64,000 nt of DNA from PHAA01 sp034927445 (GCA_034927445.1 JAYFPZ010000009.1:1-64000); one strand, 5' to 3'. Shown: positions 42,064-52,288, counted from the first letter of the stretch. Notes: generated by a model not told the origin, from the sequence alone. Numbers and translations: made by a program.

Positions 42064-43446
42064 TTATTTGTCAAATTCTCCTGTCAGGCTAATATGTTTC
42101 ACTAGTTCATCTGCCAGCCCAATATACTTCTGAGGAGTCAATTCCATTAGTCGCATCTTATCTTCTTCAGGCAGTTCAACGCTTGCAATAAATGCTCTTA
42201 TTTCTTCTTTTCCAATCATTTTCCCACGTGTAATTTCCTTGAGCTTTTCATATGGGTTACAATATCCATGCTTTCTCATAACTGTTTGTACTGCTTCAGC
42301 AATAACCTCCCATGCTTCCTCAAAATCATCTTCAATAGCCTTGAAATTTATAGATATTTTTCTGAACCCTCTTAAAGTAAAATTAATTGCTATATATGAA
42401 TACGCAATTGCCGCCCCTATATTCCTCTGGGCAGATGAATCGCTAAGATCTCTTTGCATACGTGATATTGGGAGCTTATTCGCGAGAAATCCTAGTATAG
42501 AATTACTTATTCCAAGGTTTGCTTCAGCATTCTCAAAATCAATCGGATTGACTTTATGCGGCATTGTTGAAGATCCAACCTCTCCTTTCGCCGCTTTCAG
42601 TTTAAAATAAGCCAGTGAAATATATAACCATACATCCCTGTCAAAATCTAAAACAATATTGTTAAAACGACTGATTGCATGGAAACATTCAGCCATATAA
42701 TCATGAGACTCAATCTGCGTAGTCATTGGATTATACTCTAGGCCCAATCCGCATACAAACCCCTTAGATACTTTCTCCCATTCAACATCAGGATACGCAA
42801 TTTTATGAGCATTAAAATTACCTACAGCTCCATTAAATTTACCAAGATATTCGAGTGAACGAACTAACTTTAGCTGTCGGTTCCACCTATAAACAAATAT
42901 TGCCAGTTCCTTCCCGACAGTAGTTGGCGAGGCTGGCTGGCCATGAGTATGGGATAACATTGGAACATCTTTTAATTCTTCTGCCATATTAGCAACTTCA
43001 TCCACAAGTTCTTTCGCCATCGGTAACCACGCATCATTCATTCCCTGTTTTAACATTAAAGCGTAGGACAAATTATTTATGTCTTCTGATGTACAAGCAA
43101 AATGAATAAATTCAATTACATCAGAAAGTGATGTATCCTTCAGCATTTCCCTCAAGAAATATTCCACCGCTTTCACATCATGGTTAGTAACCTTTTCAAT
43201 CTCTTTTATTTTTAAAGCGAGTTCTTCATTAAAATTAGCTACTATATTCCTGAGAAAGTGTATTTCTTCAATAGTCAAGCCTCTTATTTCGTGAAGTTCC
43301 GGATTAGACGCCATCGTAATCAGCCATTCAACTTCGATATGAGTGCGGAATTTCATTAGTGCCCACTCAGAAAAATAGTTTTCCAAGTTTGTTGTTATGC
43401 AACCATAACGGCCTTCAATCGGAGTCAAAGCTTTAATTCTACTCAT
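42064..43446 (-). CDS. purB: Adenylosuccinate lyase (E. coli-type long form)
   Basis: The second ATG (43446, MSRIKALTPIEGRYG) has AAGGAAGG about 8 nt upstream and is preferred; 460 residues. The fumarase/aspartase-superfamily signature is GSSTMPHKVNPIDFENAE, with THGQPASPTT and the N-terminal DxKAVEYFL region of E. coli PurB. It cleaves adenylosuccinate to AMP and SAICAR to AICAR. The gene is noticeably AT-richer than its neighbours and no other pur gene is near, so it may have been acquired separately. Confidence 0.93.
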   Translation of the reverse strand: MSRIKALTPIEGRYGCITTNLENYFSEWALMKFRTHIEVEWLITMASNPELHEIRGLTIEEIHFLRNIVANFNEELALKIKEIEKVTNHDVKAVEYFLREMLKDTSLSDVIEFIHFACTSEDINNLSYALMLKQGMNDAWLPMAKELVDEVANMAEELKDVPMLSHTHGQPASPTTVGKELAIFVYRWNRQLKLVRSLEYLGKFNGAVGNFNAHKIAYPDVEWEKVSKGFVCGLGLEYNPMTTQIESHDYMAECFHAISRFNNIVLDFDRDVWLYISLAYFKLKAAKGEVGSSTMPHKVNPIDFENAEANLGISNSILGFLANKLPISRMQRDLSDSSAQRNIGAAIAYSYIAINFTLRGFRKISINFKAIEDDFEEAWEVIAEAVQTVMRKHGYCNPYEKLKEITRGKMIGKEEIRAFIASVELPEEDKMRLMELTPQKYIGLADELVKHISLTGEFDK

Positions 43447-43506
43447 ACACATTCCTTCCTTAATACATATTTATAACCGAGATCCATCTGCCAAAACGAT
43501 TATCTT

Positions 43507-45432
43507 CTATAAGGCGGCAGATCTGAGCTTTACTTTTTTGATGGTGCGGGTGATGTAACCGATTAATTTCTCCTGAAAGACATCCTCGGTGATCTCATTG
43601 TTCTGGATCATGAACAGCCCCTTTTCCCAACTCGCCGTAAGGACCGGGTTTAACAGTTCTTTGGCCGACAGGCGCACCAGCTCCACGATGGCCTCCCCTT
43701 TGGGACTGGGGGTAACCATCCGGGTTTTGGCGTTTATATTAATATAGCCAATGTCCTGAAGCTTCTTGATAATGCCGGCCCGGGTGGCGGAGGTGCCTAT
43801 ACCGCAAGTCTTGATCTGTTCCCTCAGTTCTTCGTTCTCTATATACTTTCCTGCTTTTTCCATAGTCAAAACCAGGGAGGCATCGGAAAAGCGGGAAGGC
43901 GGCTTGGTTTCTTTCTGCTCCAGCTCCAGGCCTGTGGTATCGCACTTTTCATTTTTGGTCAGCAAATGTATGGGTGAAGCCGATAGTTCCTCCTCGTCTT
44001 TGGCGGTGACTTCATAAATTTCTTTCCAGCCCGGGCTCTTTAGAGTTTTGGAATTGGTGACGAAGATTTCGCCCTTGATTTGGGTCTCTACTTTTACCGT
44101 ATTGTACTCGGCGGCCGGGTAGAAAACCGCCAGAAATCTCTTCACGATCAGGCTGTAGACATTCCGGCTGTCCTCATTCAACCGGGATAAATCAGTAGTC
44201 AGATAGGTGGGAATGATGGCATAGTGGTCGGTAACCTTGCTGTCGTCCACAAACCTCTTGGCGGATTTATCAACCGCCAGCTTGCCAAAATCCTTAATCC
44301 GAATGACTGCGTCCTTAAACGCCGTATTCTTATACAGTCCATTCAGGACTTTGGGAATTTCATCAACGATATCCGTCGATAATACCCGGCTGTCGGTGCG
44401 GGGGTAGGATATAAGCTTTTTCTCATAGAGGCTCTGGGCGATCTCCAGGGTTTTGTCCACCGGAAGCTTGTATTTCTTGTTGGCTTCCGACTGTAATTCG
44501 GCCAGATTAAAAAGCAGCGGCGGCGGTTCCTTCTTTACCCTGACTTCCGCTTTCTTCACGACGGCTTCCTGACCCTGCAGCTTGTCAATGATCGCCTGGG
44601 CCTCCTCCAGACTATAGTATTTTTCTTCTTCGTCCAGTTTATCGGCTGACTTGGCGCCTTTGCTTTTCTTGGGCTGCCATTTGCCCTTATAGGCAATGCC
44701 GCTCCCCTGGGACATAAAACTGGCAACGATCCCGTAATGAACCCGGGGCACAAAGTTTCTGATTTCCAGTTCACGATCCACCACCAGCCCCAGGGAACAG
44801 GTCATAACCCGCCCAATGGCAATTACCGGCCGTTTCTCTTCTTTCAGTCGGGCTGCCAGATATTTGCCGTACTTGCAGGTGTAAATCCGGCTGAAATTCA
44901 TGCCAAAAAGCCAATCCTCCTTGGCCCGGCAATAAGCCGCCCGGGCCAGGGGGTCGTACTCCCGGATATCCCTGGCTTCCTTAATTCCCTTCCTGATGGC
45001 TTCCTCCGTTTGCGAGGATATCCATACCCGTTTAGCCGGTTTGTCTGTTTTACTCTCATGATAAACCAGGCGGAATATATACTCCCCTTCGCGCCCGCTG
45101 TCGGTACAGGAGTAGATCATAGCCACATCATCACGATGCATCAGCCGGCGTATAACTTCAAATTGCTTTTGGGCGCCGGCATTGCCAACGATCTCATATT
45201 TATATTCCTGTGGTATGATCGGCAAATGTTCCACCCGCCATGATTTATAGGCGGGATCGTAGACTTCCGGATAGGCCATGGTCACCAGATGGCCATAGCA
45301 CCAGCTGATTATGGCTTGATCATTTTCAGCAAAGCCCCGGTTCCGGTCGGACTTGGCTATCTCCATGCCCAACACCCCGGCAAAGCTGGCCGCCACCGAT
45401 GGTTTTTCAGTTATGTACAAATTTTTCGCCAA
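43507..45432 (-). CDS. topB: Second topoisomerase III-like type IA topoisomerase
   Basis: The 641-residue enzyme has Toprim motifs (LYITEKPSVAASFAGVLG; CTDSGREGEYIFRLVYHE) and the catalytic Tyr in KLISYPRTDSRVLS. Its C-terminus stops after the core (RTIKKVKLRSAAL) with no zinc ribbon. The N-terminal part has an extra Lys-rich insertion (KGKWQPKKSKGAKSADKLDEEEK, quoted in part) absent from the first TopB. Extra topoisomerase III genes are common on conjugative elements and plasmids in Firmicutes, but no mobility gene is near. It has its own start with no downstream partner. Confidence 0.9.
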   Translation of the reverse strand: MAKNLYITEKPSVAASFAGVLGMEIAKSDRNRGFAENDQAIISWCYGHLVTMAYPEVYDPAYKSWRVEHLPIIPQEYKYEIVGNAGAQKQFEVIRRLMHRDDVAMIYSCTDSGREGEYIFRLVYHESKTDKPAKRVWISSQTEEAIRKGIKEARDIREYDPLARAAYCRAKEDWLFGMNFSRIYTCKYGKYLAARLKEEKRPVIAIGRVMTCSLGLVVDRELEIRNFVPRVHYGIVASFMSQGSGIAYKGKWQPKKSKGAKSADKLDEEEKYYSLEEAQAIIDKLQGQEAVVKKAEVRVKKEPPPLLFNLAELQSEANKKYKLPVDKTLEIAQSLYEKKLISYPRTDSRVLSTDIVDEIPKVLNGLYKNTAFKDAVIRIKDFGKLAVDKSAKRFVDDSKVTDHYAIIPTYLTTDLSRLNEDSRNVYSLIVKRFLAVFYPAAEYNTVKVETQIKGEIFVTNSKTLKSPGWKEIYEVTAKDEEELSASPIHLLTKNEKCDTTGLELEQKETKPPSRFSDASLVLTMEKAGKYIENEELREQIKTCGIGTSATRAGIIKKLQDIGYININAKTRMVTPSPKGEAIVELVRLSAKELLNPVLTASWEKGLFMIQNNEITEDVFQEKLIGYITRTIKKVKLRSAAL

Positions 45433-45679
45433 AGTATTTTACCTCACGGATATATCCGTACTTTATATTTAAATTTATGTCCTATATTTTTATTTGATTA
45501 TACCATCATCCAAATTCCGCCAACAGATAAGGGTAAAGAGCAATCGGGAAGATGGCAAAAAAGGCGTTTTTTGCACTAGATGGTCTTTTTATTAAAAATA
45601 ACATTAAATTCAAGCTCTCTTTTACAAATGATTAATATTATTGTATTAGAATTCTAGCCGGTGGATAGGGGGAAAAATT

Positions 45680-45958
45680 ATGGTGATTAAGGCAATCATC
45701 AAAATCCATCCTATTATTGCCGCTGCTCAATGGGAGAATATGGAGCAGGCTGTCGCTTCGAAGACCAGTGCGGTTTTTTTTGATGTACGCCCGGCTGGGG
45801 ATTTGATGGAAAAAAGATTCTCTCAATATAATCGGCAAAAGCCGGTCTTTATCCATACCGATTTAGTGAAGGGATTGGCCGGGGACGACGAAGGAAAACT
45901 GGCTCCGCGGGAAGAGATTTTTCTAAAAGCCCAACCTGAAAATATCATTTATATTTAA
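45680..45958 (+). CDS. Truncated GlpP-like antiterminator domain protein
   Basis: The 92-residue protein starts at ATG 45680, with AGGGGGA about 6 nt upstream. PIIAAAQWENMEQAVASK and PVFIHTDLVKGLAGDDEGK match the N-terminal half of glycerol-3-phosphate-responsive antiterminators (GlpP, about 180-190 residues). The C-terminal half, which contains the ligand-binding second part of the barrel, is missing; the protein ends PENIIYI at a normal TAA. A ribosome binding site for the next gene follows within 16 nt. It may be a natural short regulator or an old truncation. Confidence 0.6.
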   Translation: MVIKAIIKIHPIIAAAQWENMEQAVASKTSAVFFDVRPAGDLMEKRFSQYNRQKPVFIHTDLVKGLAGDDEGKLAPREEIFLKAQPENIIYI

Positions 45959-45973
45959 CCGGGGGGAGAAACG

Positions 45974-46128
45974 ATGATTGGCTACTCAGATTTATTTTTA
46001 TTAAATAACGATGTCCTTGAAAACGTTGAAAAAATCGCCCGCTCAGGCATAAGCTCCATGGAAATTATGCTCGCTGGACGGTGCTGGGATGACCTGGAAG
46101 GACAAATAGAATGCCTGGCGCCGGCCCT
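45974..46128 (+). pseudogene. 5' fragment of a sugar-phosphate isomerase/epimerase-like gene, cut at a breakpoint
   Basis: From ATG 45974 (GGGGGGAG upstream) the frame gives MIGYSDLFLLNNDVLENVEK, then IARSGISSMEIMLAGR and CWDDLEGQIECLAPAL. This is a typical start of TIM-barrel xylose-isomerase-like epimerases. After about residue 52 the sequence becomes the reverse complement of the truncated surface-protein gene, so the rest of the barrel is absent. The nominal ORF runs to 46,273 only by chance. Confidence 0.65.
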
Positions 46129-48470
46129 TAACCTCGTTCAAGGTAAGTCCGTATGTGCTCAGCGTGTACGCATCATCAGAGGACAGAGCAAACGTATAGT
46201 CCCCTCCCGCGCCGCCGTCTGCGGTCAATGTAGCAGCCGGATCTGTTTCCAAATCAATCAAGTTATCAGTTAAGGTTATCATGGGGTAGGTATGGATGGT
46301 ATACTCCCCTGTGCCGGTATCCCCATTGCTGTCTGTCGCGGTGACGGTGAAGGTATAGTCACCCTCGCCTTCCTCGAACGTGCCGCTGATATTGCCGCTT
46401 TCGGGGCCGAGCGTCAACCCCGTCGGCAGCAAACCATCGGTCACCGCGAAGGTATAGGGCTCGGTCCCGCCCATGGCTGTCAAAGTGGCTGTCGGATAGT
46501 CGGCGCCGAACAGCGCATCGGGAAGTTCCTCCGGCGAAAGTTCAATGGTCACCGCCGGGTTCACATTTACGGTAATCGTTCGGTTCGTTGTACCGACCGA
46601 ATTGGTAGCGTAGAGCGTAACGGTATAGGGCGAATCCTCCACGGTAAGGCCGACATCCCCAGCCGGGATGGTCAGCGTGGTCCCCGAAAAGGTCGCGAGC
46701 CGTATTTGGATGATTCGAACTGATGCCGTATTCGGTCGGGGCCGGGTCTCCGCCGAAGATATACGACAGGTTATAATCCTCGTACCCCTCCGTGAGATTT
46801 ATGGTATCCGACCCCTCCGTGATCGTCGGCAAAGTATCCCCAGCAGGCCCCTCCGAACCGGAGCTTCCTCCAGTGGTGGTCTGAGGGGGCTGGATGCTGC
46901 CTGCCTGACCAAGCGCTTCCTGAATGACGCCCACGACATTCCCCTGTTGCTGTTGTGGCCCGGGCGTGATCGAAGGCGGAGGTGTCTGACCGCCCGCCGT
47001 TTGGCCGGGTGCCGTAGGCCCCCCGCCGGGCTGCTGAGGTGGCGGGGGCGGTGCGGGCGCATTCGTCTGGATCGCCTGCGCGCAGTTTAGAATCCGGCCC
47101 GACGCCGAAGAGAACGTCTGCGCCTGCTGCGGCGTTAAAGGCGCGGGAGGCGTGGGAGGCGCCGGGGGAGCCATACCCTCTCCGGATAACGAAACCGGCG
47201 GCACGGTGGTCCCCTGGCCGCCACCGAGTGAAACGGCCTGCCCGCCGGCGGATACCTCTACATGGCCGGACAATACGGACGTCTCGCCACCGCCGGGAGG
47301 ACTCGCTCCCCCTTCGAGGACTGCGGAACTGCCGCTTCCCGGGCTGGTAACCAACTGGCTCCAAAAGCTTCCCCAGACCCCCGTGACGCTCGACGGACTA
47401 TTAACTCTGATGCGTTCGCGCGCGGCATAGGGGTAAACCCACCACGAGAGGGTGCTTTCGTCAGCAGGTTTGATGTAGTTCTCCGTAGCGCCCTCGCTGC
47501 GGTTTGCCAGCGCGCCGAAAATTTGGCCGCCGCTCATCTTGATTTCAAGCCGGTCGACCGCTACCGCCGGCGTTCCGTCCGGGCGCATATACTTGAAGCC
47601 GTCGGATTTGACGACGCTGATCTGCGTTGCAGGCTCGACGCGTATGCCGCTGCCGTCGTCATACGATATCTCGGCCCGGCTTCCGGTTGCAGTCGCGATC
47701 GTCATCCCGGCCGTGACCGTTGTCTCCTGATCTTCAGCGAGAAGACGCGAACTCCCGTCCTGGCCGGTGAGTTTTACCGTTCCGGTCTTGACGGTCAGCT
47801 TGCCGACAAGCTCGGCCTTGCTCAAATCAGGGCCCAAAGTGAGCAAAGCGGTCAGACTCTGCGCAAGTTCCCCTCGCGTAAAAGCCGCGTCCGGGGCGAA
47901 AAGGCCGTTGGAAGACAGGCCCATAAGACCCGCTTTCACCGCCGTGACCGCCTGCCGATAAGCCCAACTGTCGGCGGCGACGTCGGCTATGGATAAGATC
48001 TCTTCGGAAAGCCCGCCGCCGGAGAGCTTTAACAGCCAAGACGCCGCCTCGGCTCTTGTGATAGGTTTGTCCGGGCCGAATGCGCCGCCGGGAAACCCGC
48101 TCATAAGTCCCGCTTGGGCCGCAGTTTCTATATAGGAATAGGCCCAATGTCCAGCGGCCACGTCATTGAAGGTCGGATTTCCGCCCGAAACCAGCGGAAT
48201 CTTCTTAGCCAGTACCGCTATGCTTGCCGCCTCCGCCCTGGTCAACGCCGCCTCCGGATGAAACGTACCGTCAGGCAGACCGCTTATAATTCCCTGGCAC
48301 TTAAGATAACGGGTATACGGGTAAAGTACATCCGTTGCCTCCAGATCGGAGAAACCCGGTTTATCCGTTTGAGCCGGGATTTCTCCGCCTGCCGCCAATG
48401 CGGTCAGGGGCAGCAGCGTCAGCATCATGCAAAGTACAATGCTTAAAAATCGTTTTGCTTTCATTTTCAT
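46043..48470 (-). pseudogene. Surface protein with three SLH domains, FecR-like domain and Ig-like repeats; frameshifted and 3'-truncated
   Basis: The first frame (48470-46690) has a signal peptide (residues 1-27). Three S-layer homology domains follow (~38-90, ~97-155, ~160-212; GLPDGTFHPEAALTRAEAA, GPDKPITRAEAASWL, FAPDAAFTRGELAQSL), then a FecR-like domain (~225-330, TVKLTGQDGSSRLLAEDQ) and a long Pro/Gly/Gln-rich linker. Near 46,690 the frame shifts by one base to TFSGTTLTIPAGDVGL and Ig/cadherin-like repeats (AMGGTEPYTFAVTDGLLPTG). Homology stops near 46,128, the junction with the isomerase-like fragment. It would be a wall-anchored surface protein. The frameshift and the missing 3' end make a functional product unlikely, unless they are sequence errors. 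Confidence 0.7.
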
Positions 48471-48605
48471 ATATCGTCCTCCTTACCAAATCCGGCGCCC
48501 TTTCACAAGGGAGACTGATACTTTATCTGTGAGATATGAATAATTATAGAAAATTATAAAATAATCTTCCATTTATTACCTCACCCGAACGGACAGGTTT
48601 TCGAC

Positions 48606-48639
48606 AAAAAAATTCCCATTCTGCTAAGCAGAACGGGAA
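48606..48639 (-). terminator. Intrinsic terminator after the LuxR-type gene
   Basis: On the minus strand TTCCCGTTCTGCT pairs with AGCAGAATGGGAA around a tiny loop, followed by T7. It lies 20 nt past the regulator's stop codon. Confidence 0.85.
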
Positions 48640-48658
48640 CTACTGTCCAGGCACCGAC

Positions 48659-50186
48659 TCATGACAGCTTTTCGGCCAGCTTCATACGCCGGCCCACATC
48701 CAGCTTGCGAAACACCGAACGCAGATGATACCGCACGGTATTTTCCGTAACCGAGAGCCGCTGGGCGATTTCAGCATTTCGAAGCCCCTGGGCCGCCAAA
48801 AGGGCGACCTTTTTCTCTTTGGGCGTCAAATCGTCGGGCAGTCCGATGGGTTTCACGATGGTTATCGTATATTGGCTCAGCCTGCGCCCGGCAAGGTTCA
48901 ACCTGCTTTTCAATTTTAGAAAAGCAGGCAGGCAAGCGGGGTATGATTTTTTGGCAATTTGGTCAAGCAGTCCCCCGAGCAGATGTATGTAAGACAAAAG
49001 GAGAAAGATAAGCCCGTCGGGCAGCGTCTTGTCCGCCGCATATTGAATAAGCGCGGTCGCCTTGGTTTTGTCGTTCAGGTTCAGATACGCCGTCGCCACA
49101 ACTAGAGCTAAAAGCGCATCCAATAGGGGCGAAGTCTCGATTCCGTTCGGATAACTCGCCTCGGCAAAGCCGATCAAGCGAGCAAATTCTCCCTGGCGGC
49201 ATAAATATTGGGCATGAACGAAATGGGCGAAGGGACAAAGATACGGCAGAGACGCAAGTCTCTCGAAATCTCCCGTTTTCAGCCAGTCCGCAATAGTATC
49301 AGGATGCGTTAATTTCAAAAGCAGTATCCCGCGCAGGACATCGGTCGTGCTTTGGAGGAGAGCGGAAGCCTTTGCGTCTTTATTGGTCAGAGACAGCGCG
49401 TCTATGGCGCGCTGCCAGCCCTCCGCGTCGCCTTTGCATAGAGCGATATGCCCCAGCTGAAGCACCGCCGAGAGTACGACGGCGGCCTGTTTCTTTTCCT
49501 GCGCCGAATATATAGCTTTATAGGCAAGTATTTCCGACGTATTTAAATCTCCGCCGTAAAATAACATTTCGGCACGGTACAAAATATCCGCCCCCGTGCC
49601 GTGACCGCCGGTGAGCGGGGAATAGAGAGAAATGTATTCCTCTAAAAGCCGTGCTTCTTCCTGCGCCTTGCCCGGCTCCAAGTGGTATATGGAAAAATAC
49701 GCCGAAGTTGGCAAAGGGAAAGAGAGACAAAGGTAAAATCACCCGGGAGCTTTTGCCGTTAAAATAGGGCGCGGCTTCCCTAAGAACGGCGGTCATTGCG
49801 CACAAATGGGGATGATGCCTGAAAGAGGATAAGAGCAGCCATTCGCCGTATAGCTCGGGCTCGCCCTCCCGCGCTTTTACGAGAGGGAGAAGCTCTGCCA
49901 GCAGAGCGTCAAATTCGCTGTCGAGGCCATGGGTTTTAAGCTCCCAGGCCTTTTTCAGCAGAAATAACGGATTCCTGTCGCCGGGGCGAGGTGAATGTAC
50001 CCCTCTTGCCTTTTCCTGCTTGGGCGTCAAACGCTTATCTTCAGGCTTCTTAGAGTCCTGCGGAAGTATCCAATAGTGGCCGAAACGCTCTGCGCCCGGC
50101 ACGCGGCCCTGTTCGCAGAGCTTCTGCACCCGACGCTCGGAAATGTTCCAATTTTCAGCCGCTTCGCGCACGGACATGTAGGCCAT
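48659..50186 (-). pseudogene. LuxR-family regulator with N-terminal AlpA-like HTH, split by a frameshift
   Basis: The start is ATG 50186 (MAYMSVREAAENWNISERRV) with GGAGG 7 nt upstream. An excisionase-like HTH comes first (EAAENWNISERRVQKLCEQG), then a helical, TPR-like region. Around 49,720 the frame shifts by one base in a T/C-rich run (SRVILPLSLFP in one frame, LPTSAYFSIYHLEPGKA in the other). The rest, 49714-48659, is TPR-like and ends with a LuxR HTH (LTPKEKKVALLAAQGLRNAE). Together they form one ~500-residue regulator. Located just upstream of the SLH protein and in the same GC-rich block, it probably once regulated it. Confidence 0.7.
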
Positions 50187-50429
50187 CAGGATACCTCCGA
50201 AATATTTCGCTGAATATTTTTCAGTATATACGGCTAAACGAATAATCGCAAATTTTATTGAAAACAGTAACCATCTTCTGGAAGTCGTGGTAGGTTGGGT
50301 CCCGAATAACCGGACCTTTCGGGCAAAAAGCCGGGGAGACGGAGTATGCTTGAACCTCGAATTTGAAATGGCTTTTGGGGCGTATTGTTTTATAATCATA
50401 GTGAAGTAATTTATAAGAAGGTTGTTGCA
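50187..50429. other. Intergenic boundary between GC-rich block and threonine aldolase gene
   Basis: About 240 nt upstream of both divergent genes. It contains short stems (GGTCC/GGACC around 50,298-50,316; GGGC-AAAAA-GCC) and a TATAAT at about 50,391 for the plus-strand gene. No riboswitch family was identified. This should hold the right boundary of the discordant block. Confidence 0.35.
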
Positions 50430-51464
50430 ATGATCGATTTTAGTTGTGATTATAGCGAAGGAGCACACCCGAAAGTACTGGAAAAGCTTATTCAGACCAA
50501 TTTGGAGCAAACGCCCGGTTACGGGGAAGACCATTATTGTTTAAAGGCGGCGCAGCTGATTAAAGAAAAGTGCGGACGGCAGGATATAGATGTGCACTTT
50601 TTGGTAGGCGGCACCCAGACTAATTTTACGGTAATCGCTGCCGCCCTGCGCCCCCATCAGGGTGCTGTCAGTGCCGCCAGCGGGCACATCAACGTACATG
50701 AAAGCGGAGCTATCGAGGCCACCGGTCATAAGGTGCTGGCCTTGCCGGGGGTCGAGGGCAAGTTGACCGCCGCTCAAATCCAGGCAGCTTACGATAACCA
50801 TTTTAAGGATGAGGCTCAGGAACACATGGTTCAGCCCAAGCTGGTGTATATATCCCAGTCCACCGAAATCGGCTCCATTTACAGCCGGGCTGAGCTGACG
50901 GCCATCAGCGAAACCTGCCGCCAAAATAATCTTTATCTGTATCTGGATGGCGCCCGTTTAGGCTATGCCCTTTGCGCCCAGGATAATGACCTGGATTTGC
51001 CTACCCTGGCCCGTCTTTGTGATATCTTTTATATCGGCGGCACTAAAATCGGGGCTTTGTTTGGCGAAGCAGTGATTATCTGCAACCAGAAATTAAAAGA
51101 AGATTTTCGTTATATTTTGAAGCAAAAGGGCGGTATGCTGGCCAAAGGACGGCTACTGGGCCTGCAGTTTATAGCCTTGTTTGAAGATGATCTGTATTTT
51201 GCCATGGCCCGGCACGCTGATAAAATGGCTATCCTTATTAAGGAAGCCTGCATCAGCAAGGGCTATGATTTCCTCACGCCCTCCAATACCAACCAGCAGT
51301 TTCCTATCATGCCCAATGAAGTATTGGCCAGGTTAAAAGATAAATATGCCTATTCTTTTTGGCAAAAAATCGATGACCGTCATAGTGCAGTGCGGTTTTG
51401 CACCAGCTGGGCCACTGACGTTAACGCTGTGCAGCAATTAATTGATGACATTGAAAAAGCCTGA
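50430..51464 (+). CDS. Low-specificity threonine aldolase / beta-eliminating lyase family
   Basis: ATG 50430 (MIDFSCDYSEGAHPKVLEKL) has AGAAGG 8 nt upstream; the frame is open to 50385 without a ribosome binding site. The 344-residue PLP fold type I enzyme shows HINVHESGAIEATGHKV, LYLDGARLGYALC with the PLP Asp, and IGGTKIGALFGEA with the Schiff-base Lys. It cleaves threonine or allo-threonine to glycine and acetaldehyde. Serine dehydratase genes follow, so amino-acid degradation is a theme here. Confidence 0.87.
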   Translation: MIDFSCDYSEGAHPKVLEKLIQTNLEQTPGYGEDHYCLKAAQLIKEKCGRQDIDVHFLVGGTQTNFTVIAAALRPHQGAVSAASGHINVHESGAIEATGHKVLALPGVEGKLTAAQIQAAYDNHFKDEAQEHMVQPKLVYISQSTEIGSIYSRAELTAISETCRQNNLYLYLDGARLGYALCAQDNDLDLPTLARLCDIFYIGGTKIGALFGEAVIICNQKLKEDFRYILKQKGGMLAKGRLLGLQFIALFEDDLYFAMARHADKMAILIKEACISKGYDFLTPSNTNQQFPIMPNEVLARLKDKYAYSFWQKIDDRHSAVRFCTSWATDVNAVQQLIDDIEKA

Positions 51465-51606
51465 AGCTTAAACCAAAGCGCCCAAAAACCCCGTCTTTCC
51501 TCTTGTTTCGCCTGACTTCTTCAATTATCCAGTTGCCCGGAAGCCAGACGGCCAATCCTAATAAAAGGCACGGTTATGGCACAACCTACTATAAGGAGGC
51601 TGGCAC

Positions 51607-52272
51607 ATGGAAATAGGACTTTTTGATGTATTAGGCCCCGTAATGATCGGTCCCTCAAGTTCGCATACCGCCGGTGTGGTCAGATTAGGCAACATAACCC
51701 GGCAGATCTCCGGCGGGAATTTGGCGCAGGTTGATTTTTACCTGCACGGTTCCCTGGCCAAAACTTATCAGGGCCATGGAACGGATAAGGCCTTGCTGGG
51801 GGGAGTCCTGGGATTTAAACCCGATGATGAGCGAATCGCTGATTCTTTTGCCATTGCCGGCCAACAGGGGATAAAATATGATTTTCATACTGCCGACCTT
51901 GGCAATATTCATCCTAATACCGTTAAAATACTAACTAAAGATACTGCCGGGAAAACCTATGAACTGATCGGTTCTTCGGTTGGCGGCGGCAAGATTTTGG
52001 TCAGTTCCTTAAATGGTATGCAGGTTGAATTCAACGGCCAATACCCTACCATCATTACCAGCCACCTGGACCGCCCCGGAGTGTTAGCCAATGTCAGCAC
52101 CGCATTATCCCGGCATGGAATTAATATTGCATTTCTGAAGGTCTTTAGACAATTGCGGGGCAGTCAGGCATGTATGGTATTGGAAAGTGATCAGCCGGTA
52201 GATGAAACTATTTTGGATGAACTGCGCAAGTTGCCGGATATACGTACAGTAACCCTGGTACATGTGGAATGA
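51607..52272 (+). CDS. sdaAB: L-serine dehydratase, beta subunit
   Basis: The 221-residue protein starts FDVLGPVMIGPSSSHTAGVVRLG, the signature of the iron-sulfur serine dehydratase beta domain. A C-terminal ACT domain (SHLDRPGVLANVSTALSRHG) probably binds serine. With SdaAA it converts L-serine to pyruvate and ammonia, feeding fermentation. AAGGAGG lies upstream of ATG 51607. The alpha gene follows after 16 nt. Confidence 0.95.
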   Translation: MEIGLFDVLGPVMIGPSSSHTAGVVRLGNITRQISGGNLAQVDFYLHGSLAKTYQGHGTDKALLGGVLGFKPDDERIADSFAIAGQQGIKYDFHTADLGNIHPNTVKILTKDTAGKTYELIGSSVGGGKILVSSLNGMQVEFNGQYPTIITSHLDRPGVLANVSTALSRHGINIAFLKVFRQLRGSQACMVLESDQPVDETILDELRKLPDIRTVTLVHVE

Positions 52273-52288
52273 TGGAGGGATAAAGCAG

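Noticed and set aside
47262..47996. 244-codon plus ORF antisense to the SLH protein gene
   Set aside because: High-GC shadow frame; the minus strand carries clear SLH and FecR motifs.
50258..50340. Possible c-di-GMP-type riboswitch upstream of the LuxR/threonine aldolase genes
   Set aside because: GGGCAAAAAGCC and short stems are suggestive, but the conserved core and the receptor helices could not be matched.
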